Positions 1 through 7,820 are shown, counted from the stretch's first letter. The stretch is 64,000 nt of DNA from Rubrobacter xylanophilus (GCF_007164525.1 NZ_AP019791.1:2281501-2345500); one strand, 5' to 3'. The notes: generated by a model from the sequence alone, not told the origin. Numbers and translations: made by a program.

Positions 1-30
1 CCGGGCCGTTCCTCTGAGGGTCTGTGGAGC

Positions 31-267
31 TCACGCTGCGCCTCCCCCCGACTCGACCTCGTAGCCGAGCAGGTCCAGCCTCTCCCGGATCTCTTTCTCT
101 CCGAGCTCCGCGGAGTCGTACGCGACCTCTATCTTCTGGCTCGTGTGATCAGCCTCCACCTCGCGCACGCCGTCCAAACGTTTCAGCGCCCTGCCGACCC
201 GCTGCTCGCACCCTTCGCAATGGAGCTTCTCTTCACCGATGACGGTGAACTGGATGTTGTCGGGCAT
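31..267 (-). CDS. HMA-domain heavy-metal-binding protein (copper chaperone-like)
   Basis: This 78-residue protein is essentially one heavy-metal-associated (HMA/CopZ) domain. The metal-binding CEGC motif sits at Cys17 and Cys20 in the loop after the first beta strand, followed by the usual beta-alpha-beta pattern (EQRVGRALKRLDGV, then VEV strand). Such proteins carry Cu(I) or other soft metals to P-type ATPases or sensors in the cytosol. The start at 267 is chosen because an AGAAGG box lies about 10 nt upstream; an upstream ATG at 318 would add a non-conserved tail. A MerR-type promoter lies directly upstream, so metal-induced expression is likely. The metal itself cannot be told from the sequence. 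Confidence 0.85.
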   Translation of the reverse strand: MPDNIQFTVIGEEKLHCEGCEQRVGRALKRLDGVREVEADHTSQKIEVAYDSAELGEKEIRERLDLLGYEVESGGGAA

Positions 268-335
268 AGCTCTCTGACCTTCTGTGTATCCGTGGCGGAC
301 CCCTAGGGACCCGCACATCTAGCCTTATACAATTG

Positions 336-366
336 TGTATACACCTTGTAGTTGGTATAAGGTCAA
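336..366 (-). promoter_or_regulatory. MerR-type promoter/operator of the HMA gene, 19-bp spacer
   Basis: On the minus strand a -35 TTGACC (361-366) and a -10 TATACA (336-341) are separated by exactly 19 bp. The spacer carries an inverted repeat of the form ACCTTrTA...TAyAAGGT. Overlong 19-bp spacers with a central dyad are the hallmark of MerR-family activated promoters, and TTGACCTT...AAGGT resembles CueR-type operators. The -35 overlaps the stop codon of the upstream thioredoxin gene. Confidence 0.7.
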
Positions 367-692
367 GTGTCCGTAGCCCGGTCGAAAGTCGTCGTAAGGT
401 CGCTCTCCCGTATCAGGCCGTCGAGGCGCTGTGTCTCTTCGCCGTTTCGCAGGACGAGCACGGTGGGGATGCTCATTACCCCGAAACGCTTGGCCACCGC
501 GAGGTCGCGGTCCACGTTCACCCGGTAGACGGTAAGCCGGTCCACGTACCGCGCGGCCACCTTCTCCAACCGAGGCTCCAGGACGTGGCAGGGCGGGCAG
601 CTCTCCTGGTAGAAGTCGAGCGCCACCGGCCCCGATGCATCGAGCACTCTGGTTGGGATTTCGTTGCCGGTGATGTTCTCTATGTTGGACAA
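363..692 (-). CDS. Thioredoxin
   Basis: A 109-residue single-domain thioredoxin fold. The active site is SCPPC with Cys32 and Cys35, and the conserved cis-proline is in MSIPTVL (Pro76). CPPC is a variant of the classical CGPC and usually gives a different redox potential. The TTG start at 692 has a GAGGAGG ribosome site 6 nt upstream. The gene is divergent from a MerR regulator and upstream of an HMA protein, which suggests it reduces thiols during metal or oxidative stress. It is cytosolic, as no signal peptide is seen. The substrate is unknown. Confidence 0.88.
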   Translation of the reverse strand: MSNIENITGNEIPTRVLDASGPVALDFYQESCPPCHVLEPRLEKVAARYVDRLTVYRVNVDRDLAVAKRFGVMSIPTVLVLRNGEETQRLDGLIRESDLTTTFDRATDT

Positions 693-727
693 TGCCAGCC
701 TCCTCGCTGCTCTCGCGCCGTGCGGAG

Positions 728-758
728 AGGATAGACTCTGTAGTAGCTATAAAGTCAA
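728..758 (-). promoter_or_regulatory. MerR-type promoter/operator of the thioredoxin gene, 19-bp spacer
   Basis: On the minus strand a -35 TTGACT (753-758) and a -10 TATCCT (728-733) flank a 19-bp spacer. A near-perfect dyad GACTyTrTAG-n3-CTAyArAGTC (734-756) fills it. The half-sites resemble CadR/PbrR/MerR operators. Position between the divergent merR and trx genes fits autoregulation and activation by the MerR protein encoded next door. Confidence 0.75.
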
Positions 759-796
759 GGCGGCATCCTGCTGTCACAGAAGGGGGTCATGAACGG

Positions 797-1207
797 ATGA
801 GGATCGGAGAGCTTGCGAAGAGGCTAGACCTGAATCCCCAGACCATCCGCTACTACGAGCGCATCGGGCTTCTGCCGGAGCCGGAGAGAACGGCGGCCGG
901 CTATCGTTCCTACTCGGGCGAGGACCTCAGGAGGCTTAAGTTTATAAAGAGGGCACGGAGTGTGGGATTCTCGCTGGGGGAGATCAAGGAGATCCTGGCC
1001 TTCCACGATCGCAACGAACCTCCCTGCGTCTACGTTACAGAGACCATTGCCCGCCGGGCCGGGGAAATAGAGCGCAGGATAGCCGAGCTGACAAATTCCA
1101 AGCGCGAGCTCGAGCGGCTGTACGAGCAGGCCATAAAGCAGCCGCCCAAGTCCGACGCGGACAGCTACTGCCACATAATTGAGCCGCGCGGCGGACAGCG
1201 TTCTTGA
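797..1207 (+). CDS. MerR-family metal-responsive transcriptional regulator
   Basis: 136 residues. The N-terminal MerR winged helix (residues 1-70) has the signature RIGELAK, IRYYERIGLL and AAGYRSYS. A dimerisation coiled coil (about 80-112) follows, then a short metal-binding tail. Candidate ligands are Cys77 in EPPCVYV and Cys125 with His126 in SYCHIIEP. These match the first and last Cys of CadR/PbrR/ZntR-type sensors; the usual middle Cys near position 112 is missing. The start ATG at 797 has AGAAGGGGG about 10 nt upstream. It faces two MerR-type promoters for thioredoxin and the HMA protein. The inducing metal is not certain. Confidence 0.88.
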   Translation: MRIGELAKRLDLNPQTIRYYERIGLLPEPERTAAGYRSYSGEDLRRLKFIKRARSVGFSLGEIKEILAFHDRNEPPCVYVTETIARRAGEIERRIAELTNSKRELERLYEQAIKQPPKSDADSYCHIIEPRGGQRS

Positions 1208-1384
1208 CGTCGGGTTCCTCGGCTTACCCACAACTTCGATGAGCCCGGGAAATGACCTCGCCGCTGATCCCCCCTCGGGCACAGGCGCTTCGCACACGAA
1301 ACGAGCCACCAGGCGGCCTCAAGAAGCCCAAAAACCCTGCCGATCTGGTTTACATCTCCGAAAAGTCCCGATAGCATCGGGTTT
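1208..1384. other. Intergenic leader before sortase, with a short perfect hairpin
   Basis: I see no gene here. Just before the sortase start a perfect inverted repeat, CCCGAT-AGC-ATCGGG (1367-1381), is followed by TTT and the ATG. It would occlude the ribosome site or serve as an operator. No known riboswitch class could be recognised. Confidence 0.4.
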
Positions 1385-2212
1385 ATGGCGCTGATCGAAA
1401 GCCGGAGGAACACCAAACGTCGGAGGCGCAGGCGTTCGAGGAGTGAATTCACCTTCGACAGGAGACGAGCCGTCAGGAAGCGCCGGAGAAGTCGCGCCGC
1501 GTTTTTCTTTCTGTTCGTGCTTGCGGCGCTCACCCTGGCGGGTCTAGAGGCCATCGGCTCCTCTTCTTTCGGCAGCCTCTCACTGTCCGCTGGCCAGGTT
1601 TCTCTCCAGAAGGTAGAAGCCCCCACCGTTGCGCAAGCCCCGGAGGCGGTGTCCGAACCAGCGGCGGAGGAGAAGTCTCCCGGACGCAAGCGAGCCGAGC
1701 GGGACGGCGAGGGACCGGTTGCACCTCCGCCGGGCGATCCCACCATGTACCTCACGATCCCCAAGCTGGGACTTTACAAGAACACCGTATACAACGATTC
1801 CTCACCGGCGACGCTGGACCTTGGGGCGGCGAAGATCCCTTCGACTGGCTTCCCATGGCAGGACAACGCCAACACCTACATCGCCGGGCACAGGATCGGC
1901 TACGCTGGGACCGAGAGCTACTACCAGTTCTACGAACTGCCGAGCATGCAGCGGGGCGACGAGGTGATCCTGGAAGACGCCAACGGCTCGATCTACAAGT
2001 ACAAGGTCACCGAAGTCTTCGCGGTCATGCCGTGGGAGACTTGGGTAACCAACCCGGTACCTGGCAAGGACATGGTAACGCTGCAGACCTGCGTGGCGAG
2101 CCTCAATGACTGGTGGAGCATAACCCCGGGACTGCTCACCTCTCCACCCGGTCCCGAGACCGCGCGCCTCATAGTCCGGGCCGAGCGGGTCTCGGTCGAC
2201 CCTGCCACCTGA
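1385..2212 (+). CDS. Class E-like sortase (Arg-rich N-terminus)
   Basis: A 275-residue membrane-anchored transpeptidase of the sortase family. A very basic N-terminus (residues 7-37) precedes one membrane segment (about 38-56) and a Pro/Glu-rich linker. The catalytic domain runs from about 120 to the end. The triad is His169 (AGHRIG), Cys236 (TLQTC) and Arg261 (RLIVRAE). TLQTC with a C-terminal RLIVRAE is typical of actinobacterial class E/F enzymes. It would attach proteins with a C-terminal LPxTG-like signal to the wall; no such substrate gene is in the window. It converges on a second sortase. Confidence 0.85.
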   Translation: MALIESRRNTKRRRRRRSRSEFTFDRRRAVRKRRRSRAAFFFLFVLAALTLAGLEAIGSSSFGSLSLSAGQVSLQKVEAPTVAQAPEAVSEPAAEEKSPGRKRAERDGEGPVAPPPGDPTMYLTIPKLGLYKNTVYNDSSPATLDLGAAKIPSTGFPWQDNANTYIAGHRIGYAGTESYYQFYELPSMQRGDEVILEDANGSIYKYKVTEVFAVMPWETWVTNPVPGKDMVTLQTCVASLNDWWSITPGLLTSPPGPETARLIVRAERVSVDPAT

Positions 2213-2395
2213 GCGGGAGTGGCGAAAAGATCAGGGCGAAGCCCATGGCCGGCGCACCGCTGGTGGAGAAGTCACGGCGGATGGAGCCTCCCACCAGGCC
2301 ACTTCCGAGTCTCCGCGGTTCCCAAGGCACAACCTGCCGCCCCACCCGGACCGGCCGGAACGACCTCCTGCCGTTCGCAGCCACGCCCGGCCTGT

Positions 2396-3046
2396 TCAGG
2401 TCGCCCTCGCAAAGTCCACCAGTTCGGCCCGGACGATCAATCGTTTCGAGTAGTCCGGAAGCGTACAGGTCTGGAGGGTAAGAACGTTTCTACCCGGCAC
2501 CGGCTCCGTCACCCAGAGCTCGGTGGGCTTCACGATGAACTCCCTGGTGACCCGGTAGGTATATCTCCTGCCGTCGGCGTCGGTTACGAAGATTTCGTCT
2601 CCCTTCTCAAGCTTGTTGAGGTCGTAGAAGGCCAGGAAGCTGTCGGTGCCGGGGTAGCCCAGCCGGTGGCCGGCCAGGTAGACGTTGGCCTCTCTCTGCC
2701 AGGGAAACCCTGTCCCCCGCAGGTGGATAGCGGCGTTGTTGCGGAGTGCCTCCTCGTCGTCGCCCGCCGCATCGGGCACGGTCGCGTCTTTCACGCGAGC
2801 CATGTCGGGTATCGTAACCGTGAGGGTCTTGTCCTCGGGGCCGCTGACGGCTTGCGAAGCGCCGCCGATGTCGGGTACGTTGAAGCCTCTGGGATTCCCC
2901 TCGTTGGTGGCCGTGCTCCCCGTTCCCAGGAAGAACGCCCCAATCAGGACCACCCCGGCTCCTATGAGAACGAGGCCAAGAAGACCTGATAGTATGCTTT
3001 TGATGCGCAACCTTCGTTTGCCTCCCCTGGAGAGTCCTCCGTACAT
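2396..3046 (-). CDS. Class E-like sortase, second copy
   Basis: 216 residues with a short basic N-terminus, one membrane helix (about 18-40) and a sortase domain. The triad is His127 (LAGHRLG), Cys194 (TLQTC) and Arg202 (RLIVRAE). It shares the FPWQ...AGHR block and the TLQTC block with the sortase at 1385-2212, so the two are clearly homologous, but it lacks the long Arg-rich head and the Trp-rich insertion after the catalytic Cys. The pair is convergent with 183 bp between stops. Different linker lengths suggest distinct substrates or positions in the envelope. No accessory pilin gene is nearby. Confidence 0.85.
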   Translation of the reverse strand: MYGGLSRGGKRRLRIKSILSGLLGLVLIGAGVVLIGAFFLGTGSTATNEGNPRGFNVPDIGGASQAVSGPEDKTLTVTIPDMARVKDATVPDAAGDDEEALRNNAAIHLRGTGFPWQREANVYLAGHRLGYPGTDSFLAFYDLNKLEKGDEIFVTDADGRRYTYRVTREFIVKPTELWVTEPVPGRNVLTLQTCTLPDYSKRLIVRAELVDFARAT

Positions 3047-3116
3047 TTAACCGTGCCGGAGAAGGTTTCTGGCGTCCGGCTCTCGTTGGGCCTCGGACGG
3101 GCGGAGAAAGGGGTGA

Positions 3117-3533
3117 TTAGAGCAGGAAGACCTGGAGTCGGGACTGTGAAGGTGCCCGGGTGAGAAGAAGCATGAAGGCCGACAGAGAAGACCCCAGCGC
3201 GGCGTGAGAGGCTCTGACGAAGCCTGGTCTACGTCTCCGGCCGAGGAGCAGCCTCAGCGCCGCTCCCAAAGAGACCACGAAGAGGGTGGCGGTATACAAG
3301 AGATCGGCCGGACCGTGGCTCCCGAAGCTACCACCGAACGACCCCGCATCCTCCTGAGCGAAAAGCTGGTGCGCCTCATATGGAGTGGAGGCGGTCAGGT
3401 GATGGTAGCCCAGGACTCCACACAGACACACCATGCCGGCCACGAAGATCGGCAAGAGGCCGACGCTGGTCAGCCTAGGGCACAGCACCGTCTCTCTCCC
3501 CCCAAGGCTCTCCGTCTCGAGCGAGCTCATCAA
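3117..3533 (-). CDS. Small membrane protein of unknown function (possible paralogue of 4560-5072)
   Basis: 138 residues that I do not recognise. The layout is a membrane segment with a Cys-containing motif (MVCLCGVLGYHH), an outer loop, two further hydrophobic stretches (LLYTATLFVVSLGAALRLLLG and SSLSAFMLLL) and a C-terminal LQVFLL. The protein at 4560-5072 has the same layout and ends LQVFRL. TTG 3533 and ATG 3530 are both possible starts. Location between sortases and a DUF305 protein suggests an envelope role, but no function is claimed. Confidence 0.55.
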   Translation of the reverse strand: MMSSLETESLGGRETVLCPRLTSVGLLPIFVAGMVCLCGVLGYHHLTASTPYEAHQLFAQEDAGSFGGSFGSHGPADLLYTATLFVVSLGAALRLLLGRRRRPGFVRASHAALGSSLSAFMLLLTRAPSQSRLQVFLL

Positions 3534-3663
3534 TCCGCCCGTACATCATCGCAGGAGATTTTACTACGGCGTATGACGGCGGGAGCGCTACGGAGGAGCC
3601 GGGGAGGGACGCCCGTATCCCGCCCCTCCCGCAACGCCCTTACGTTCATGTCCTCGACTCTCC

Positions 3664-4452
3664 TCAGCCCCGCCGCCCGTCCACGCCGGTCGAGAAAACC
3701 CTGCGAACGGCGTAGAAAGCTGGCGCGGCAAGTGCGGCCGCCAAGACCGCCGAGACGGACAACGAAGGACCACTGGTCTCCGGCAACCGCTTTTCGGGGC
3801 CCATCGCCAACCGCATAGCCGTCTCCATGTCGCCGGACGGCGTCGGCGCCGAGATGCCATGGAGTTCGCGAGCTACCCGAGCGAACCCCTCCTGCTCGGC
3901 GCGCTGGGAGCTGACCATGTTATCAGCCTGGACCAGGATCTCCTGGCTCTGCGCCTTCCGGAGGGCTATCTCTCCCATCCGTATGGCAACCTCGTGGTGC
4001 TCGCGCATCCCCAGCAGAAACATCTTCTCGGCCGTGGCAGGATCGACGTCATTCATCCGTTGGATCATTGAGGGATCCATGGCCATTCGCCGGTCGGGCT
4101 GCACCTCCCGGCCGTACTTCTCCCGGAGAAACTCCGTGAGCTCTTCTATCTCCCGCCGCTGATCCTCGATTATCCTCGCGGCAGCATCGCGCACCCTCCG
4201 GTCGGACGCGCGATCGACCACGGCTTGAGCCATCTCCAGCGCACCCTGGTGATGAGGAACCATCTGGTTCACGTACGCTACCTCGAACTCTTTGCCCTCG
4301 CTCGACTCGAGGTCGGCCAGAGCGTCGTCCATCATCCGCATCTCGTCGCTATCCATCTGCATCGAGTGTCCGTCCGCCGCGGCCATGCTGGGTGCCAGCA
4401 GAGCGAACGCCAGCAGCACGACCAACAACCTCCCAAACCAGAATACGTTCAA
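3664..4452 (-). CDS. DUF305 family exported protein
   Basis: A secreted or membrane-tethered DUF305 protein, a four-helix ferritin-like family often found with copper-resistance genes (CopM-like). Two halves are visible: one with NQMVPHHQGALEMA and one with GMREHHEVAIRMGE, both rich in His and Met that could bind metal. The TTG at 4452 is preferred (263 residues) because GGGAGG lies 6 nt upstream and it places a signal peptide (NVFWFGRLLVVLLAFALLAPSMAAADG) at the N-terminus; ATG 4548 would bury it. A hydrophobic helix near the C-terminus (SVSAVLAAALAAPAFYAV) may anchor it. It shares the island with HMA and MerR genes, which supports a metal role. Confidence 0.8.
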   Translation of the reverse strand: MNVFWFGRLLVVLLAFALLAPSMAAADGHSMQMDSDEMRMMDDALADLESSEGKEFEVAYVNQMVPHHQGALEMAQAVVDRASDRRVRDAAARIIEDQRREIEELTEFLREKYGREVQPDRRMAMDPSMIQRMNDVDPATAEKMFLLGMREHHEVAIRMGEIALRKAQSQEILVQADNMVSSQRAEQEGFARVARELHGISAPTPSGDMETAMRLAMGPEKRLPETSGPSLSVSAVLAAALAAPAFYAVRRVFSTGVDGRRG

Positions 4453-4559
4453 CCCAATCCTCCCAACCTCTCGGAAACAAACCAGAGGACGGTCCGTGAT
4501 TCTGCCGCAACCCGTGGCGTTCTCTTCTGCAGCTTCTTCAGAACGCACGAAGGAGTGGT

Positions 4560-5072
4560 CTACAGCCGGAAGACCTGCAGGTCAGAGATGGTGGGCCTCG
4601 ACGGACGTTGGAGCCTCACCCCTACGGAAGGCTTTCGGGAAGGCGATGTGTGCAGCGGCGTTCCACGTCCCCTTCTACCGTCTTTAAACAGACACCCGGA
4701 AGAAAACATCGAGACGGTGAAGAGCAACAAAGCAACGTGGCGCAAGGCGTCCGTCGCCCCATTCCACACCCCTTCGTCCACCCCAGAATTCATCAGGAAG
4801 GACGGTAGGAGAAGGTCCTGGGCAAGCTCCCCCCGGTCCTCGCTCTCCCCATGGGCCACCTGAGACGGGGCTATATAGATCAGATAGATCAAATGTCCCT
4901 CCGCCGGGGGAACCAGCGCGGTCTCAGCAGACATGGTCTGGTGAACGGCCCCGAAGACCCCGTGGCAGATGAGCAGGACAAGCACCATAAAAGGAGCCAG
5001 GGCCCCTCTGCGTACCATTCCCAGGGCCGGACCAAGCAACTTCCCGACGGCGAAGTTCACCACTTCGCGCAT
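4560..5072 (-). CDS. Small membrane protein of unknown function
   Basis: 170 residues, not recognised. One strong membrane segment (APFMVLVLLICHGVFGAVHQ) contains a CHG motif. A polar outer loop and a second hydrophobic segment (ALRHVALLLFTVSMFSSGC) follow, then a basic tail ending LQVFRL. The layout resembles the protein at 3117-3533. The ATG at 5072 is chosen because the upstream 31-codon frame ends inside it, suggesting translational coupling. It lies 107 bp upstream of the DUF305 gene on the same strand, so co-transcription is likely. ATG 5132 is an alternative start. Confidence 0.5.
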   Translation of the reverse strand: MREVVNFAVGKLLGPALGMVRRGALAPFMVLVLLICHGVFGAVHQTMSAETALVPPAEGHLIYLIYIAPSQVAHGESEDRGELAQDLLLPSFLMNSGVDEGVWNGATDALRHVALLLFTVSMFSSGCLFKDGRRGRGTPLHTSPSRKPSVGVRLQRPSRPTISDLQVFRL

Positions 5073-5152
5073 CCTGTTTCGCGTTGGCCGCCGCAATGCC
5101 TCTCGATGAGCGCCGACCAACGGTAGCTGCATGCCCGGATAAAACGGTCCAT
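5057..5152 (-). CDS. Short Cys-containing peptide, coupled to the next gene
   Basis: A 31-codon frame starting at ATG 5152 with an ideal AAGGAGGA ribosome site 10 nt upstream (5163-5170). It encodes Cys at positions 8, 20 and 28 and a His-Cys pair (ERHCGG). Its stop overlaps the start region of the next gene by 16 bp. It could be a leader peptide or a small metal-binding protein. The main support is the ribosome site, so confidence is modest. Confidence 0.4.
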   Translation of the reverse strand: MDRFIRACSYRWSALIERHCGGQRETGCAKW

Positions 5153-5312
5153 GCGCGGTAAATCCTCCTTGTAGTCGGCGTGATCTGCACGCCCATTCTC
5201 TCGCGATGCACGGATGTAGCGTGGCCCGTCTGCCAGAGTCCCCGAGAGTCTGCCGGCCCTCGCACTCCGGGAAAATGGGGGATCAACAACACGGTGAGCG
5301 CAAGAGATCATT

Positions 5313-5870
5313 TCACGCTCTCTCCTCCGTTTCGCCCGCGACCACCGGTTTCGCCACCGCGCAGCTTCTAGTGGCTGCGAGCCTGACGCGCAGCGAGTAC
5401 GCGAGCAGCCCGATGGAGAGAAAGCCGAGCAGCGGTTGAACGGGGGCGAAGTAGGTGAGAGTTCCGCCCGTCCCGAGCGCCAGCACCACCAGCTTGTTGC
5501 AGACTGGGCACCCCACCGCGAACACCGATAGCAGTCCCCCGCCAAGCACCTTCTTCTCCTGGGAGGCGTCTGAGTACCCGGCATTCAGTACGGGTACGTA
5601 GGTGGCGGCTACGAGCCCCGCCAACAGAGCCGTCACCACCCAGAACGGGTAGTTCCACCACACCACCGGCGTCATGCGCGTAAAGAATGGGGTGTCGATG
5701 ATGTCCGTCGGCACCCCGGAGAACAGGAGCCAGAGGAGTGCAACCGACGCGGCGACCACGTAGTGTCGCACTCCCCAGCCGCGCATGGCCGACAGCACCT
5801 TCATCTGCGTCAGTATAATCTCCAAACGCTTCATCGGAAGTTTGGTAGGTTCAATCTCTGTTAAACTCAT
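5313..5870 (-). CDS. Multi-pass membrane protein with a CPVC motif
   Basis: 185 residues with about five membrane segments. A conserved-looking block GCPVCNKLVVLALGTGG is followed by TYFAPVQPLLG. The CxxC next to a membrane helix suggests redox or metal chemistry, but I cannot name the family. The start at 5870 (MSLTEIEP) leaves out an upstream extension that overlaps the divergent sulfatase gene. It lies upstream of the DUF305 and small membrane protein genes on the same strand and probably belongs to that envelope/metal group. Confidence 0.65.
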   Translation of the reverse strand: MSLTEIEPTKLPMKRLEIILTQMKVLSAMRGWGVRHYVVAASVALLWLLFSGVPTDIIDTPFFTRMTPVVWWNYPFWVVTALLAGLVAATYVPVLNAGYSDASQEKKVLGGGLLSVFAVGCPVCNKLVVLALGTGGTLTYFAPVQPLLGFLSIGLLAYSLRVRLAATRSCAVAKPVVAGETEERA

Positions 5871-5908
5871 CTGCCATCCATAGAGAGAAACGGCGCGCTG
5901 ACCGGCTC

Positions 5909-5944
5909 GAGAGAACGGAGCTTTATGAGAGAACGGAGCTTTAT
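5909..5944. repeat. 18-bp perfect tandem duplication over a start codon
   Basis: GAGAGAACGGAGCTTTAT occurs twice back to back (5909-5926 and 5927-5944). The junction of the copies creates the ATG at 5925 and the first copy supplies the ACGGAG ribosome site. Confidence 0.95.
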
Positions 5945-7814
5945 ACTCGACCGCAGGGATTGGGTGTACCTGTTCGGCCTTCTCGCACCCCTCACCGTCT
6001 ACAATCTGCTCCTGAAGGCTGTTCGGATCGCCTCGCTGCCCGACGAACACGGCTTTCTCGGCTCCCTCGCGTTGATTCGCTCGGACCTTCTCTTTAACCT
6101 CGGATACGCGCTCCTATGGATGGGCCTCTTTGCCGTTGCCAGGAGAGGCTTTCCACGGTGGATGGTCTTGGTGCTCTTCCACGCTTCGGCGGCCACGGTC
6201 GCCCTCATCACGACGGCGTACCACCGGTTCTTCTTAGTCACCGGCTCGGCGCTCGACGCCGACACCGTCCTCTTCTTCCTCTCCTCACCGAAAGAAGTCG
6301 GGGCCGTTGCCCTCAGCGAAGTCACGCTGCCGCTGGTCATCGTGGTGATCATCTCCCTCGCCTACGCGGTCTTCGGCCCCCTGACTCTGGTGCACCTGGT
6401 GTTCCACGGCCGCACCGCGACTGCGCCGGGCGGTGGAACGGTTGAGAGTCCCTGGCTCACCTTCTCCGGCATGGCTCTCCTGGCCTACGCGCTTGTCTCG
6501 CTCTCTCTTCTGCCCGGCGGGGGACCGGCCGGTGCCAGCGAAACCTTCGCCCGGGACGCCTTCGTCAACGTGGCGCTCTCCGAGGTCAAGGGCTCCACGG
6601 CGCCGCTCCCGCCGGTGAATGCCCGGAAGATCCGGGATGGCCTCCCCACCAAGGCGCGGCTGGAGCCGACGGCTCAGGCCAAGCAGCGCAACGTCGTCCT
6701 CATCCATCTGGAATCCACGCGCGCACGCTCGGTCACCCCCTACAACAGGGACATCCGGACGACGCCCTTCTTGAACGAGCTCTCGAAGAAGAGCCTGTTC
6801 GCCGAGCGGGCCTACACCGTAGTCCCGCACACCACCAACGCGCTCGTCGCGGCAACCTGCGGCATAGATCCCCCGGACCGCAGCGGGACGTCTTCCGTGG
6901 GAGACGACATCCCGGCCCGCTGCCTGCCCGAACTGCTGAACGAACAGGGCTACAAGTCCGTCTACTTCACCTCCTCGGTCCAGACCTTCGAGCGGCGCCC
7001 GGAGGTCGTGAAGCAGATGGGTTACAAGGAATTCTACCCGGTAGAGACGATGGACACGGACGGCTTCCAGAAAGCCAACTACTTCGGCTACGAGGACGAC
7101 GTGATGCTGGAGCCGAGCCGCAAGTGGCTCAAGAAGAACGGTGACAAGCCGTTCATAGCCACCTACGAGACGATAACGCCCCACCACCAGTATCTCGCTC
7201 CGGATAAGCGCTACGGGCGCAAGCAGTTTGCCGAAGATGCCGTCCTCAACCGCTACCAGAACACCGTGCGGTACGTGGACTTCTTCGTGAAGAACCTCAT
7301 AGAACAGTACAAGGAGATGAGACTCTACGGGAGCACGATCTTCGTGATCTACGGCGACCACGGCGAGGCCTTCGGCGAGCACGGCCGCTACCAGCACGAC
7401 AATGTGGTCTGGGAGGAGGGGCTGCGCATACCGATGATGATCGTTGACCCCTCGCATCCCGCGCAGCGCATCGGGAAGCCCGTCAACCAGCTGGACATCC
7501 TGCCGACCGTCGTAGATTTGCTGGGCTACAGGATCTCGGGCGGGAAGTACCCTGGCTACTCCATCTTCGATCTGCCAAAGGACCGCACGCTGAAGTTCAG
7601 CTGCTGGTACGAGAAAAAGTGCCTCGCGAGCCTGAAGGGCGCCAGCAAGTACATCTACCACTTCGGCGACCGCTCCGAGGAGCTCTACGACCTCTCGAAG
7701 GATCCGCTGGAGCAGAACAACCTTGCCGGTGAAGCGCCGCCGGAGGAGTTCAGGGAACGGCGCGAAGAGCTGCTCCGGTGGTACGCCCGGGTCAACGCGA
7801 TCTACCCGCCATAG
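5925..7814 (+). CDS. Membrane-bound sulfatase/LTA synthase-like phosphotransferase
   Basis: 629 residues. The first ~200 contain about five membrane helices, followed by an extracellular alkaline-phosphatase-fold sulfatase domain (about 255-600). Metal and nucleophile positions match the LTA synthase group: Glu263 in LIHLEST, Thr303/304 in PHTTNALVA and Asp478-His479 in YGDHGE. Members transfer phosphoglycerol or phosphoethanolamine to lipids or sugars, or cleave sulfate or phosphate esters. A role in modifying envelope polymers is the best inference. The start lies within an 18-bp tandem repeat, so a change in repeat number would alter the start. Confidence 0.85.
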   Translation: MRERSFILDRRDWVYLFGLLAPLTVYNLLLKAVRIASLPDEHGFLGSLALIRSDLLFNLGYALLWMGLFAVARRGFPRWMVLVLFHASAATVALITTAYHRFFLVTGSALDADTVLFFLSSPKEVGAVALSEVTLPLVIVVIISLAYAVFGPLTLVHLVFHGRTATAPGGGTVESPWLTFSGMALLAYALVSLSLLPGGGPAGASETFARDAFVNVALSEVKGSTAPLPPVNARKIRDGLPTKARLEPTAQAKQRNVVLIHLESTRARSVTPYNRDIRTTPFLNELSKKSLFAERAYTVVPHTTNALVAATCGIDPPDRSGTSSVGDDIPARCLPELLNEQGYKSVYFTSSVQTFERRPEVVKQMGYKEFYPVETMDTDGFQKANYFGYEDDVMLEPSRKWLKKNGDKPFIATYETITPHHQYLAPDKRYGRKQFAEDAVLNRYQNTVRYVDFFVKNLIEQYKEMRLYGSTIFVIYGDHGEAFGEHGRYQHDNVVWEEGLRIPMMIVDPSHPAQRIGKPVNQLDILPTVVDLLGYRISGGKYPGYSIFDLPKDRTLKFSCWYEKKCLASLKGASKYIYHFGDRSEELYDLSKDPLEQNNLAGEAPPEEFRERREELLRWYARVNAIYPP

Positions 7815-7820
7815 CCCGAT

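Noticed and set aside
1208-1384. Possible riboswitch before the sortase
   Set aside because: I looked for c-di-GMP, c-di-AMP, cobalamin and TPP core motifs and found none; only the short hairpin is supported.
6285-7661. Long minus-strand frame of 458 codons opposite the sulfatase gene
   Set aside because: It is an antisense shadow caused by GC-rich codon structure. The plus-strand protein has intact catalytic motifs, and the shadow has none.
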